The position numbers and the translations under genes are program-made. Shown piece after piece: positions 1 to 8,877 of a stretch of DNA of 64,000 nt. The stretch is from Lentzea sp. NBRC 105346 (lineage in GTDB: Bacteria; Actinomycetota; Actinomycetes; Mycobacteriales; Pseudonocardiaceae). The stretch's first letter is position 1; every line of letters begins with the position of its first letter. The notes below the pieces were generated by a model. The model made no database searches. It was not told the DNA's origin and was given only the letters and a program-made list of their open reading frames with translations. The stretch covers positions 1 to 64,000 of the forward strand of contig NZ_BSTQ01000027.1 of NCBI RefSeq assembly GCF_030269605.1. The letters run 5' to 3'.

Positions 1-256
1 GGCTGCCTCAGGTGCGATGCGACGGGAGGGGCACACCACCCCAACGCAACCCACTACGAAACGACACCACGGCCGGGCCCCTCTTTGAGCTGAGCCGGGG
101 TCCGGGGCGGAGCCCCGAGCAGGAAAACGCGACCATGCACGAAACCGACAGCCAAGGCGCAACCACGCACCCAACCGGCAGCCAAGGAAAGTCAGCGCGT
201 CAACACAAACCCGACCACCCACGAAAGCCGCCGCGTCATCACAAACCGGCAGCCGC
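1..256. other. Intergenic tail downstream of RNB gene, no gene seen
   Basis: This stretch follows the stop codon of the minus-strand RNase gene. Open frames across it have no recognisable domain and a composition dominated by Pro, Thr and Arg, as expected from reading GC-rich DNA in a shadow frame. It contains a GC-rich stem-loop near 95-117 and, from about 140 to 250, loose imperfect repeats built around the words ACCGGCAGCC and GCCAAGG. I see no further supported feature. Confidence 0.5.
95..117 (-). terminator. GC-rich stem-loop, possible terminator of the RNB operon
   Basis: The sequence CCGGGGTCCGGGGCGGAGCC and its continuation contain the GGGGC/GCCCC stem common in actinomycete intergenic regions. 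It lies about 140 bp beyond the RNase stop codon in the direction of transcription and has no U-tract, which is normal for high-GC terminators. It could equally be a dispersed repeat. Confidence 0.35.
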
Positions 257-1669
257 TCAACCAACCCGCTCGAACGCCACCCGCCGATTCTCCGGATCCG
301 CCTCCACGAGCCGTGCCCGAATCCGCCCACCCTCAGGCAACCCAGCCCCAAGACACTTCCCCATCACAGGCGGCGAAGCCACGAAAACGTCAGCATCGTT
401 CTCCCCAGCCCGCAACACGACAGCGTCAAACTCCTGCCCCACCCGATCAGCCAGCACCCAAGCCTCAACCTGATCCAGACAAGCCCGCTCCACCTTCGAC
501 GCCAACGTGTCCGAAGTCCCCATCAACGAGGGCAACTGCGGCAACGCCGCAGTCAACCAAGCAGGCACCGCCTCCCCAGCCGAAACCGCCAGGCACACCT
601 CGGTGGCGAACCGATCAACCAACCGACGCAGCGGCGCGGTCACGTGCGCATAGGGCGCAGCCACGCCCGCGTGCGTGGTGACCTCAGGCAACGAGCCGGA
701 GAACGCCGTATACCCGGCTCCCCGCAACAACCGAGTCGCATCCACAAACAGAGCCAACGACTCAGGCCGCGAGGGATCAAGACCAGCGAGCATCCGCCCA
801 GGCGAGGCACCTTCAGGCCACGAAACCCCGAGCGACTGAGCAGACCGCCGCAACGCCGCCACGGCCTCACCGTCAGCGTCCGGCAGGGTGCGCAGGATGC
901 CGACCTTCGCGTCGAGCATGATCTTGGCCGCGGCCATGCCTGTCATCAGGGAGATCTCGGCGTTCCACTGTTCAACAGCCACACGGGGCCGAATCAGCAG
1001 CTTCCACTGCCCGTCTCCGTTAGGAGCAATCTCCTGCTCAGGCAACTGCAGCTCAACAGCACCACGCTCGGCCGCCCGATCCCGACGCAACTGACCAAAC
1101 ACCGGCAAAGCGGCCAGAGACGGATGCGGCGTACCAGCATCGAACGAAGCCTGCACAGACTCGTAATCGAACTGAGCCTCAGACCGCACGAGGGCCCGTC
1201 GCACGTGGACAGACGTGGGTTCACTATCGGGACCGCACTCGAAAGTCCACAGCACAGCCGGCCGCACCACGCCCGGCAGCAGGGAAGCCGCGCCCTCCGA
1301 CAGCACGGTCGGGTGCAGCGGCACGTTGCCATCCGGCAGATAGAGAGTCTGCCCGCGACGCCGAACCTCGGCATCCAGCGCACCACCCGGAACAACGAAG
1401 GTACCGAGGTCGGCGATCGCGTAGTGCACGCGGAAGCCGTCCCCGACCCGTTCGATGCACTGGGCCTGGTCGAGGTCCTTCGCGCCCGGCGGGTCGATCG
1501 TGACCAGCGCTATCGCGGTCGCGTCCTCGCGATCTCCGGCCGGAGCGGAGACCGCCTGCTCTGCCTCGGCCAGCGCGGCGGCGGGAAACTCCGAAGGCAG
1601 TGCGAACTCCGTGCGGATGCCCTGGAAGTCCAGCTCAGCGCGGCCCGTCCTGATCACCAAGGAGGCCAC
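257..1669 (-). CDS. RNB-domain ribonuclease (RNase II/R family)
   Basis: This 470-residue protein is a predicted 3'-5' exoribonuclease of the RNase II/RNB superfamily, acting on RNA in the cytoplasm. The RNB catalytic signature lies near residues 57-70, in TIDPPGAKDLDQA, followed by VHYAIADLGTFV and later by LPDGNVPLHPTVLSEGAASLL and VTAPLRRLVDRF, all typical RNB blocks. The usual DLDDA reads DLDQA, so one of the clustered acidic residues is replaced; I believe this is common in the short actinobacterial members. At 470 residues the protein lacks most of the cold-shock and S1 RNA-binding domains of E. coli RNase II/R. The start is GTG at 1669, nine bases after the upstream SPOR-like gene, so the two are probably co-transcribed. 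Confidence 0.88.
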   Translation of the reverse strand: MASLVIRTGRAELDFQGIRTEFALPSEFPAAALAEAEQAVSAPAGDREDATAIALVTIDPPGAKDLDQAQCIERVGDGFRVHYAIADLGTFVVPGGALDAEVRRRGQTLYLPDGNVPLHPTVLSEGAASLLPGVVRPAVLWTFECGPDSEPTSVHVRRALVRSEAQFDYESVQASFDAGTPHPSLAALPVFGQLRRDRAAERGAVELQLPEQEIAPNGDGQWKLLIRPRVAVEQWNAEISLMTGMAAAKIMLDAKVGILRTLPDADGEAVAALRRSAQSLGVSWPEGASPGRMLAGLDPSRPESLALFVDATRLLRGAGYTAFSGSLPEVTTHAGVAAPYAHVTAPLRRLVDRFATEVCLAVSAGEAVPAWLTAALPQLPSLMGTSDTLASKVERACLDQVEAWVLADRVGQEFDAVVLRAGENDADVFVASPPVMGKCLGAGLPEGGRIRARLVEADPENRRVAFERVG

Positions 1670-1678
1670 GCCGCCACC

Positions 1679-1870
1679 TTAGTCGTCGTCGTCGCCACGC
1701 CACTTGCGGTCGGCCTCGTCGGCGGCCTTCGTCTTCTCTCGGGCGAGCTCCAGAGCGCGCTCGGCCGACTCGCGGTCCGGGTACGGACCCAGGCGGTCGG
1801 CGCCCCGGCAGCGCCGGGTGTTCTCGACCGTGTTGTGCGTCAGGCAGTACCACCAGCCGTCTTCACCCAT
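1679..1870 (-). CDS. small SPOR-like actinobacterial protein
   Basis: This 63-residue acidic protein starts MGEDGWWYCLTHNTVE and contains CRGADRLGPYPDRESAERAL, a pattern I recall from short actinobacterial proteins annotated as SPOR-domain-like. Its function is unknown. The frame stays open upstream to 2038, but that extension is Arg/Pro-rich and crosses the giant hairpin, so I chose ATG 1870, where the conserved part begins. No good Shine-Dalgarno precedes this ATG. A TATAGC-like -10 element lies about 10 bases upstream, compatible with a leaderless or very short-leader mRNA. The gene is nine bases from the RNB RNase gene downstream and likely forms a two-gene operon with it. Confidence 0.7.
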   Translation of the reverse strand: MGEDGWWYCLTHNTVENTRRCRGADRLGPYPDRESAERALELAREKTKAADEADRKWRGDDDD

Positions 1871-1911
1871 GCGTACAAGGCTATATCGATTGCCGCGCCT
1901 CCGGCGCGGCG

Positions 1912-2019
1912 GCGAGGTCGCCGGAGTCGGTGTCTTCCCTCGTGATTTCGCGCGGCGCGGCGCCTGGGGGCGCCGGGCCGCGCGAAATGACTCAGTCCAG
2001 ACACCGACGCGACCTCGCG
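1912..2019. repeat. Large nested inverted repeat (about 108 bp hairpin)
   Basis: Two nested palindromes share one centre. The outer arms are 1912-1935 and 2000-2019; they pair over 20 bp (GCGAGGTCGC plus GTCGGTGTCT) with a 4-base bulge, CGGA, on the left. The inner arms, 1945-1964 and 1969-1988, pair over 20 bp (ATTTCGCGCGGC...) with one mismatch and a 4-base loop. The whole region could fold as one long hairpin or cruciform. It lies between the stop of the gene at 2057-2524 and the start of the SPOR-like gene, so it may act as a strong terminator for the type IV secretion operon. Its size exceeds an ordinary terminator and also fits a palindromic mobile repeat. Confidence 0.85.
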
Positions 2020-2056
2020 AAGGTTGATCAGACCTCAAGGCCGCTCACGGCACGAC

Positions 2057-2524
2057 TCAAGCGTTCAGCGTCGGCTGCGGGAACCCTCGCGGCGGCGTCG
2101 ACTGGTTGGCGTTCGCGTAGGACTGCGGGATCGGGTCCAGACAGGACACGAGCACGGTGCGGTCCTCGGCGTTCTCGATCAGCTTGCCGGTGCGCTCCCG
2201 GTAGACGAGCTCACCGTCCGAGTCGATCTCCATGATCACGCCGACCTCGGCCAGCTGGTCCTCGTCGAGATCCACCAGGCGTTCGTGCCGCGACGGCACC
2301 ACGCGGTACGCGGGCCACGACAAGTGGCCGTAGGCGCGGTGGAACTCGGCCAGCAGGTGGGTCATCTGCTGTTGCCACGGCAGCGGCATTGTCTCGGCCA
2401 GTGATCGCGGCACCACGACATAGGACGGATCAACGCCTGGCCGCCCACCCGCGCAGTAATCGCGGATCGGTGTGCTGGACGCCGGCGGTCCGGAGGGCCT
2501 TGGGATGGGGTCGGGTGTGAACAT
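2057..2524 (-). CDS. unknown protein at the end of the type IV secretion operon
   Basis: I do not recognise this 155-residue protein. It is soluble, with a Pro-rich N-terminus, a central acidic helix around LVDLDEDQLAEVGVIMEIDSDG and an Asn/Pro-rich tail. No membrane segment or signal peptide is visible. It starts at ATG 2524 behind a good GGGAGG ribosome-binding site and lies 21 bp after the CwlT-like gene on the same strand. It is therefore probably the last gene of the secretion operon and may be an accessory of that machine; this role is inferred from position only. A giant hairpin follows its stop codon. Confidence 0.65.
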   Translation of the reverse strand: MFTPDPIPRPSGPPASSTPIRDYCAGGRPGVDPSYVVVPRSLAETMPLPWQQQMTHLLAEFHRAYGHLSWPAYRVVPSRHERLVDLDEDQLAEVGVIMEIDSDGELVYRERTGKLIENAEDRTVLVSCLDPIPQSYANANQSTPPRGFPQPTLNA

Positions 2525-2544
2525 GGAGCGCCTCCCACGCGGTT

Positions 2545-3543
2545 CTACACGCCCGGCCGGACGGCCTGTGGCATCAACTCTGCATAGTCCCAGTTGATCT
2601 TCGAAATCTTTACCACGTCACCCGTTTGCGGGGCGTGGATGTACTCGTTGTTGCCGAGGTACATGCCCACGTGGTGCACCGTCTCCGGGTTGCTCCGGTC
2701 GTACGCCCAGAACAGCAGGTCGCCGGGCTGGGCGTCGCGCACGGGCAGGAACGCCCCGCCGTGGCGGTACTGGTCGTTCGCGACGCGCGGCAGCTTCACG
2801 CCGGCCGCGGCGAACGCCTTCACGAGGATGCCCGAGCAGTCCCAGGCGTCCGGGCCGTTGCCGCCCCACAGGTAGGGCTCGCCGAGCTGCTGCCTGGTGA
2901 ACTCGATCGCGGTGCCCGCGGCCGTGGAGGCCACCAGGAAGTTGCCCGCGCCCGAGCCACAGCCGGCCGGGTCCGCGACCTGGCCCAGTTCCGACAACAG
3001 GAACGCCGCCATGGCCTCCCAGTTGTGGTACCGGTCGGGGAACGCCGAGCGCTCCACGGCCTGCGCCGAGTCACCGGGCCGGCGGTTCTCCCAGTCCGGG
3101 ACGGCCTGCAGCACGTCGTAGAACTTGTTGATCGCGTACGTCGGGTCCGTCACCTGCGCGGGCGAGCCCCAGCCCATCGACGGGCGCATCTGGAAGATGC
3201 CGAGCGAGTCGCGGTCGCCGTAGTTCAACGGGCGCAGGCCGGACTCGGTCATGCCCGCCTGGATCGCGACCTGCCACGCCAGCGGCGGCAGCTTGCGCTC
3301 CTGGCCGATCGAGATGATGCGGGCGACGATGTTGCGCTGTTCCTCGTTCAACCGCGACGCGTCGTGACGGCCCTTGTCCGCACCGCCGCTCTCCCACGGG
3401 CCGATCGCGGCGTTGCAGCTGACCCGCTGGATGGAGTTGTGGAGCGCCTCGTTGGTGCTGTTGTTGACCACCGTCGCGACACCCGATGTCACGACGACCG
3501 CGATGACGGCGACCAGCGCCCCGGCCAGCAGAAGAAGACGCAT
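2545..3543 (-). CDS. CwlT-like cell-wall hydrolase (SLT-like plus NlpC/P60), VirB1-type
   Basis: This 332-residue envelope protein probably opens peptidoglycan for the type IV secretion channel. Residues 1-24 form one membrane segment or signal anchor. Residues about 70-190 resemble a lytic transglycosylase: AGMTESGLRPLNYG carries a candidate catalytic Glu near residue 100, followed by LGIFQMRP. Residues about 205-332 are an NlpC/P60 endopeptidase with Cys near 236 in WDCSG, His near 290 in HHVGMYLG and a third polar position at YIHAP. The same two-domain design is known from CwlT of ICEBs1 and Orf14 of Tn916. The start is ATG 3543 with GAAGGCGG upstream, three bases after the ConB-like gene. 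Confidence 0.85.
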   Translation of the reverse strand: MRLLLLAGALVAVIAVVVTSGVATVVNNSTNEALHNSIQRVSCNAAIGPWESGGADKGRHDASRLNEEQRNIVARIISIGQERKLPPLAWQVAIQAGMTESGLRPLNYGDRDSLGIFQMRPSMGWGSPAQVTDPTYAINKFYDVLQAVPDWENRRPGDSAQAVERSAFPDRYHNWEAMAAFLLSELGQVADPAGCGSGAGNFLVASTAAGTAIEFTRQQLGEPYLWGGNGPDAWDCSGILVKAFAAAGVKLPRVANDQYRHGGAFLPVRDAQPGDLLFWAYDRSNPETVHHVGMYLGNNEYIHAPQTGDVVKISKINWDYAELMPQAVRPGV

Positions 3544-3546
3544 GGC

Positions 3547-4146
3547 TCAGTCCGCCTTCGTGTAGCTGTTGACCCGCCACTTCCCGTCGGGTTGGACCTT
3601 GATCAACGTGATGCGGACCTTGCCGATGTTCGTGCCGACCTCGAAGTCGATCGAGCTGGTCGTGGACTTCACCGGCTTGACCTTCTCGGTGATCTTGTTC
3701 GGAACGTTCCTGGGGTCGATCGTCGCCATCTGCGCGAGGAACTCGTCCGTGGTGTACGGCTTGAGCTGCTCGAGCCACTTGTTGACGTCGTTGTTCGCGG
3801 GCGGCTTGATCCACGTCTCGGCCCACAGCTCGGCGACGAGCTGCGCGTCGGTCTCCGGCGGCGCGGCCGACGCCGAGTTCGCCGGGCTGGGCAGCTTCGT
3901 CGGCAGGTTCGACTGGCCGCTCGACGGCAGCACGCCGACCTGGTTGGGCTGCGTGGAAGTCGTCGCGGCGACGCCGGTCTGCGCGGCCGGCCTCGGGTCC
4001 AGCACGCGCGGCACGATCACGCCGATCGTGACGACGAGCGCGAAGAACCCGACGATCGTGACCACCAGGTGCGTGGGCGAACGCATCGGCCAGCCCCACA
4101 GCGATCGGTACACCGCGGCGCGGCCGCGGTTGGTTCGGATCGGCAT
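3547..4146 (-). CDS. VirB8/TcpC/ConB-like conjugal transfer protein
   Basis: This 199-residue protein has one membrane segment near residues 25-45 (LVVTIVGFFALVVTIGVIV), a Ser/Pro/Thr-rich linker and a C-terminal extracytoplasmic alpha/beta domain of about 100 residues. That domain (AELWAETWIKPPANNDVNKW through KWRVNSYTKAD) fits the NTF2-like fold of VirB8, TcpC and ConB. Such proteins form the assembly platform of Gram-positive conjugation machines. I chose ATG 4146 because AAAGGGGGA lies six bases upstream; a longer frame to 4224 has an implausible Arg-rich start inside the preceding gene. Family assignment rests on topology and context more than on strong motifs. Confidence 0.65.
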   Translation of the reverse strand: MPIRTNRGRAAVYRSLWGWPMRSPTHLVVTIVGFFALVVTIGVIVPRVLDPRPAAQTGVAATTSTQPNQVGVLPSSGQSNLPTKLPSPANSASAAPPETDAQLVAELWAETWIKPPANNDVNKWLEQLKPYTTDEFLAQMATIDPRNVPNKITEKVKPVKSTTSSIDFEVGTNIGKVRITLIKVQPDGKWRVNSYTKAD

Positions 4147-4159
4147 CTGCGTCCCCCTT

Positions 4160-6025
4160 TCAGTTGTCCCGGACTTCGAGTCCGCGCGACGGCCGGTAGA
4201 CCACGTGAACCTGGCGCCCCGCAACGGTTTCCGTCTCCGCGCGGCGCGGTTCCGACGGCGGCAGCGCGTACCCGTTCGTCCGTGACGGGATCAGCACCGC
4301 GTCGTCGACGCGGTCCCAGCGCTGTTCCGCGACCGGCACCGTGTCGACCGCGCGCGACCGTCCCGATGTCAGCGCGGCGGGACCGTTCAGGCCGCGGCCG
4401 GGCAGCGCGTACACGCCCGAACCGTCCGGGCCGCCGTAGATCTGCGAGGGATCGCCGCGGTCGAGCCGTTCCGCGGTCGCCATGACCGGGGCGGCCGCCT
4501 CGGGCCGCAGCCTCCGCCTGCCGCGCTGTGGCACGTCGTCACCGTCCACATCGGAGTCGCGCACGGTTTCCCAGAACTCGTCCTGCGGCGTCGGGCCCTC
4601 GCCCTTGCGGCCGCGCAGCCGCGACCACAGGCCACCGCGCATCGGCAGCATGTTGCTCGCGGAGCCGACCGATACCTCGACCATCTGCCACATGCGGCGC
4701 AACGGTTTGCCGACCGCGAAGCACAACAGCGTCAGCATCAGCGCCAGCAAGGTCCTGGCCAGCAAGGACAATCCGGTCGCGTTGAAGATCGCCTGCAGCA
4801 GCAGGGCGTGCACACCGGCGAGCACGGCCAGGATCAGCACGTTGAAGACCGTCACGGCGACCGCACGGCCGACCTTGCGCAGCAGGTCGTGGTGGATCAG
4901 CGCGACGAGACCGATCAACGGACCCGCCAGCGTCAGCACCCGCAACAGCAGCTGCGCCAGCAACACGGCGGCCTTGGCGAACAGCTGGAACAACGAGAAC
5001 GCGACAGCCTGCAACAGCGCGAGGAAGCCGGCACCGGTGCGGCTGCCGTCGGTGCCGACGAACGTGCCGCGCGTCGGGCCGAGCTTGCCGCCGTCGACGA
5101 TGGCCTTCCACTCGTTCTTCTTCGCCTCCAGCGCGGCCTGGTCACCGTCCTTGTGGTCGATGATCTCGCCGGTCGTCCACGCCTGGGCCTTCAGGATCTG
5201 GGGGCCGAACTCCTGGGCCTGCGGGGCGTCCGGCGACCCGAAGGCGCCGCGCAACCAGCTCTGGTACACGACCGCGTCGTGCAGCTTGCTCGGCAGCACG
5301 TGCAACGTGCCCTGGTCCTGTGGCGCCTCGACGAACCCCGCCTGGATCTCCGATGTCTTGGACACCAGGGTGTTGTCGAGGAGGTTGTAGAACTGCGGCA
5401 ACGCCAACGTCGATGTGGCCAGCCACATCGCGGCCAGCGCCCAGAGCCCGCGTTTGCTGATCGACGCGAGGTCGCCGCTCCAGATCTGCCGGAACATCAG
5501 CACGGCGAGCACCAACGCCACCAGGCCGAACCAGCGCAGGTAGACGTTGTCGTAGACCTTCTGCACGCCCTTCTTCACCGCGTCGTCCAGCGGGACGAGC
5601 AGGCCGCGGCCCATCACGGTGTAGTGCAGGGCGTTCGTGGCGCCGACGATGTTCTTGCCGACGTTGAACAGCTCGTTGCCCGCCCACGTGTCGATGACCG
5701 CGTTCGCGTCGGGCAGCTTCAGGCAGTTCGTCTGGTAGGTGTGCCAGACCATGCCCGCGTACCCGTAGTCGCGGTAGGGCGTGCCCGGCAGACCGTTGCC
5801 GATGGGCGGGTCGATCGCGCCGACCATGCCCGCGCCGGGACGCTCCGGGTTGGGGGCGTCCCCGCACTCGGCGGCATGCGCCATCGGAGCACCGATGACG
5901 ACCTGGAGGCCCAGCACGGCGATGACCGCCAGCATCGCGCGCCTGCGCGGCGACGGCCGTCGTTTGAACCGCCGCCGCGCGTGCAGCGCGGCGGCGATCG
6001 CCAGAACCACCAGGAGGGTCGTCAT
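4160..6025 (-). CDS. polytopic VirB6/TrbL/ConG-like channel protein
   Basis: This 621-residue integral membrane protein is the likely channel core of the secretion system. It has an N-terminal hydrophobic segment, an Arg-rich stretch, and a second segment ending PMAHAAECGD that looks like a signal-peptide cleavage region. Further hydrophobic stretches follow near residues 165-215 and a cluster between about 335 and 450. The C-terminal 150 residues are charged and probably cytoplasmic. VirB6/TrbL/ConG proteins have this arrangement of clustered segments and long soluble tails. Its ATG overlaps the VirB4 stop as ATGA at 6022-6025, so translation is probably coupled. Sequence conservation in this family is low, so the call leans on position beside VirB4. 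Confidence 0.7.
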   Translation of the reverse strand: MTTLLVVLAIAAALHARRRFKRRPSPRRRAMLAVIAVLGLQVVIGAPMAHAAECGDAPNPERPGAGMVGAIDPPIGNGLPGTPYRDYGYAGMVWHTYQTNCLKLPDANAVIDTWAGNELFNVGKNIVGATNALHYTVMGRGLLVPLDDAVKKGVQKVYDNVYLRWFGLVALVLAVLMFRQIWSGDLASISKRGLWALAAMWLATSTLALPQFYNLLDNTLVSKTSEIQAGFVEAPQDQGTLHVLPSKLHDAVVYQSWLRGAFGSPDAPQAQEFGPQILKAQAWTTGEIIDHKDGDQAALEAKKNEWKAIVDGGKLGPTRGTFVGTDGSRTGAGFLALLQAVAFSLFQLFAKAAVLLAQLLLRVLTLAGPLIGLVALIHHDLLRKVGRAVAVTVFNVLILAVLAGVHALLLQAIFNATGLSLLARTLLALMLTLLCFAVGKPLRRMWQMVEVSVGSASNMLPMRGGLWSRLRGRKGEGPTPQDEFWETVRDSDVDGDDVPQRGRRRLRPEAAAPVMATAERLDRGDPSQIYGGPDGSGVYALPGRGLNGPAALTSGRSRAVDTVPVAEQRWDRVDDAVLIPSRTNGYALPPSEPRRAETETVAGRQVHVVYRPSRGLEVRDN

Positions 6026-8877
6026 GCGATCCCTTCCCGTCCGTGCCGTGGACCGCTCCCGTCGCCATGGCCGACCAGCTGTTCCTCTTCGGTCATCCCC
6101 AGCTCGAGGTCGGCCGCGAGCTCGTCGTCGATCTCGTCCGGCACGTACTTCTGCGCCGGGGGCAGCTGCGGTGCGGAGATCTCCTCGTCCGGCCCGTCGG
6201 CGCGGTCTCGCAGCGCGTCCGGGGTGGTGTCGAGGCCCGCGCGCAGGTGCTCCAGGTGGGGACCGCTGAAGTCGATGCGGATGCGTTCCACACCGCCCGC
6301 GCCGTCGCCGAAGATGAACTGGCGGGGCGCACGGTCGCGCTCGGTCTGCCGCTCACCGCCGGGCCGGCGGCCCAGCGACGCGACGACCTGCTCGTAGCCC
6401 GCGCCCACCGGAACCTTCAGCAGCCGCAGCGCGTCCGCCTGCGCCTGGTCGTCGTCCAGCCGCCCGACGAAGACCGAGTCGAGCAGGGCCACGAAGCCCT
6501 GGATCTTCAGGAAGTCGGCCGGGATCTGGGACGACAGCAGCACGCGGACGTTCCACTTGCGCGAGTCACGCGCGAAGCGGTTCATCAGCACGCGGCCGGT
6601 CGGCACCTCGGACAGGAAGAACGCCTCGTCGATCCAGACGCCCTTGCGCAGATCCTTCGGCCGGTCGTAGATCGAACGCTGGGTGAGCCACGCGGCGAGG
6701 TTGAGCATCTCGACGCCGAGCGCCTCCGCGTCGGTCCAGTGCTCGCGGCCAACGCCGTCCTTCGGCAGGTTCAGGCCCGCCATGGTCAGCACGGTCAGCC
6801 GGTCGTCGCGCTGCTCGTCGTACGGGTCCGCGTCGCGTTCCGGGATGAGCAGCGACATGCGTTCGCGCATCTCGTCGAGGAAGTCCGCGACGACGACGGC
6901 GTGCTCGTGGTGTTCCGACGCGTCCCGGCGCAGGGCCTCGAAGACCATGCCGGGGTGGGCGTCGAACCGGCCACCGACCGTGCGCACGGCGCGCAGCAGC
7001 ACGATGCGCGTCTGCGGCAGGCGGGCGACCTCGAACGGCAGCAGACCGGACAGCACGTCCAGCACGAGGCGGCGGCGGGTCGCGGCGGCGAGCGCCTTCT
7101 CCCGGCGCCAGGCCCGCTCGGGGTCCTCCTCGTCGTAGAAGTGCTCGAGCAGCGGCTCGGCGACCACCCGGTACGGGTTGAGGATGCCGGGCTGGGCGTT
7201 GAGCAGGTTGATCGGCCGCGCGTACGGCCTCAGCTCGGGCAGGTCGCACAGGGCGGCCAGCGGGCCGGACGGGTCGAGCAGCGTCCAGTGCGCGCCGGAG
7301 CGCAGCGTCTTGTAGACGATGCCGCCGCCGAGGAACGACTTACCGGCACCCAGGCCCGCGACCATCGCGGTCAGACCGGACGCGTCGCGCAGCTCCTGCG
7401 CCATCCACGGGTCCCAGGCCACCGGGCGGCGGGTCGCGGTGCAGGTCTCGCCGAGCAGGATCCCGCGGCGGTCACCGACCTCGGCGGTCGCCGTCGGAAC
7501 CGCCGAGGCGGCCCACAACACCGAGCCGCGGCGCAGGTACGCGGCCGACGACAGCGGCTCGCCCGGAATGAACTCACGGGCCAGCGCGTACTGCGCCTCG
7601 GGGTGCTCGATCGCGACCTTCGGCTTGTACAGGTCCAGCAGCGACTGGGCCAGGCGCAACGCGTCCCGCTCGGTCGGGCCGGACACGGCGAGGCGCCACC
7701 AGCTGCGCACCCGGGTGCCCAGCGCGGTGAAGCCCGACGTCATCTCGTCGTCGATCTCCAGCACGCGCCCGGCCTGGCGGGCCAGCGACTGCGGCGGTTC
7801 CAGCTCGTGCTCGTCGGTGTAGTGGCGGACCTGCGAGCGGACCTTGTTCATCTGCCGCTGCAGCTCGCCGGACACCTCCTCGGGCCGGCGCACGTAGATC
7901 CGGGCCGACCACTCGACGGCCGCGGGCAGCCGGTCCGCGCGCTGCACCCACGGGTCGTCGACCTCGGGGATCTGCAGGCCATGCATCAGGCCGACGGTCA
8001 GTACCGCAACGTGTCGCTTGATTCCCGCGTTCGAGCCGGTGCGACCGCGCACGGTGACCGTCGGCGAGTACGGCTCCTGGTGGAAGTCCGCGGCGTCGGT
8101 GAAGCTGGCGAGGTCCTCCGGCTCCCACGCGGCGCCCGGCACGGCGGGCAGGTTGCGCGGCGCGGGCAGGCCCAGCGAGCACGACCGGTGCATCAGCCAG
8201 GACATCTCCTCGGCCGTCGCCGGGCGTCCGTCCAGACCGGCGGAGCCGATGACCTGGTCGAGGTGCTCGACCTCGGAGTCCAGCGCGACGAGCTCAGCGT
8301 CCACTGCGTCCGGGAAGACCTTGCGCAGCACGGGTGCGGCGCGCTCGACGGCGCGGTCCATCATGTTGCGGGTCTGCACCTGGACGCCGAGGTAGACCTC
8401 CTTCTCCGCCATGGAGCGGCCCATCAGCTGCTGCTGCTCGCCGACCATGTAGTCGTCGAACGTGAGCGTGCCGGGCGTGTCCGGAAGGCGCTTCACCGCG
8501 TTGTGCACGTGCGCCTCGGCCCACATGCGGATCGGGTACGGGCGCGTGGTGACCCGCAGGTGCATCCAGCGGCCCTGCAGCTCGGCGTACTGGCCCGCGA
8601 TCGCGGCGATCAGGTCCTGGCGCTGCGAGTCGCTGCGGAACGACCAGCGCTGCGGCGCGAGCTTGTACCAGGCGTAGACCTCCTGGCCGGTGCGCAGCAG
8701 GTGCCCGTCGATGCTCCGCGCGGAGATCGACGGGGTGTAGCTGGGCACCGCCGACTCGCCGGGGAGCCTGCGGCCGCGCTTGCTGTAGACCTGCTTGTTG
8801 CGGGGGTCCGCGGCAGCAGCGTGCTGAGCGATGTGCTGCGCGGATCGACGGTCACGGTCTCGCCGGCGTCCGAACAC
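6022..8877 (-). CDS. VirB4/ConE-like secretion ATPase
   Basis: This 951-residue protein is the AAA-type ATPase expected to power the type IV secretion machine at the inner face of the membrane. The Walker A loop, MVAGLGAGKSFLGGG, lies near residue 508, and the Walker B strand, GVWIDEAFFLS, near 747. The fold before residue 500 has the long N-terminal VirB4 region, including IYVRRPEEVSGELQRQMNK. LLSSQIPADFL follows Walker B, as in VirB4/TraC proteins. The GTG start at 8877 has a strong AGAAGGAGG ribosome-binding site and lies inside the end of the preceding gene, overlapping it by 26 bases. The long open frame on the opposite strand is a shadow of this gene. Confidence 0.9.
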   Translation of the reverse strand: MFGRRRDRDRRSAQHIAQHAAAADPRNKQVYSKRGRRLPGESAVPSYTPSISARSIDGHLLRTGQEVYAWYKLAPQRWSFRSDSQRQDLIAAIAGQYAELQGRWMHLRVTTRPYPIRMWAEAHVHNAVKRLPDTPGTLTFDDYMVGEQQQLMGRSMAEKEVYLGVQVQTRNMMDRAVERAAPVLRKVFPDAVDAELVALDSEVEHLDQVIGSAGLDGRPATAEEMSWLMHRSCSLGLPAPRNLPAVPGAAWEPEDLASFTDAADFHQEPYSPTVTVRGRTGSNAGIKRHVAVLTVGLMHGLQIPEVDDPWVQRADRLPAAVEWSARIYVRRPEEVSGELQRQMNKVRSQVRHYTDEHELEPPQSLARQAGRVLEIDDEMTSGFTALGTRVRSWWRLAVSGPTERDALRLAQSLLDLYKPKVAIEHPEAQYALAREFIPGEPLSSAAYLRRGSVLWAASAVPTATAEVGDRRGILLGETCTATRRPVAWDPWMAQELRDASGLTAMVAGLGAGKSFLGGGIVYKTLRSGAHWTLLDPSGPLAALCDLPELRPYARPINLLNAQPGILNPYRVVAEPLLEHFYDEEDPERAWRREKALAAATRRRLVLDVLSGLLPFEVARLPQTRIVLLRAVRTVGGRFDAHPGMVFEALRRDASEHHEHAVVVADFLDEMRERMSLLIPERDADPYDEQRDDRLTVLTMAGLNLPKDGVGREHWTDAEALGVEMLNLAAWLTQRSIYDRPKDLRKGVWIDEAFFLSEVPTGRVLMNRFARDSRKWNVRVLLSSQIPADFLKIQGFVALLDSVFVGRLDDDQAQADALRLLKVPVGAGYEQVVASLGRRPGGERQTERDRAPRQFIFGDGAGGVERIRIDFSGPHLEHLRAGLDTTPDALRDRADGPDEEISAPQLPPAQKYVPDEIDDELAADLELGMTEEEQLVGHGDGSGPRHGREGIA

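Noticed and set aside
12..473. Plus-strand open frame of 153 codons over the RNase gene end
   Set aside because: Composition is Pro/Thr/Arg-rich without any domain, and it overlaps the well-supported RNB gene in antisense.
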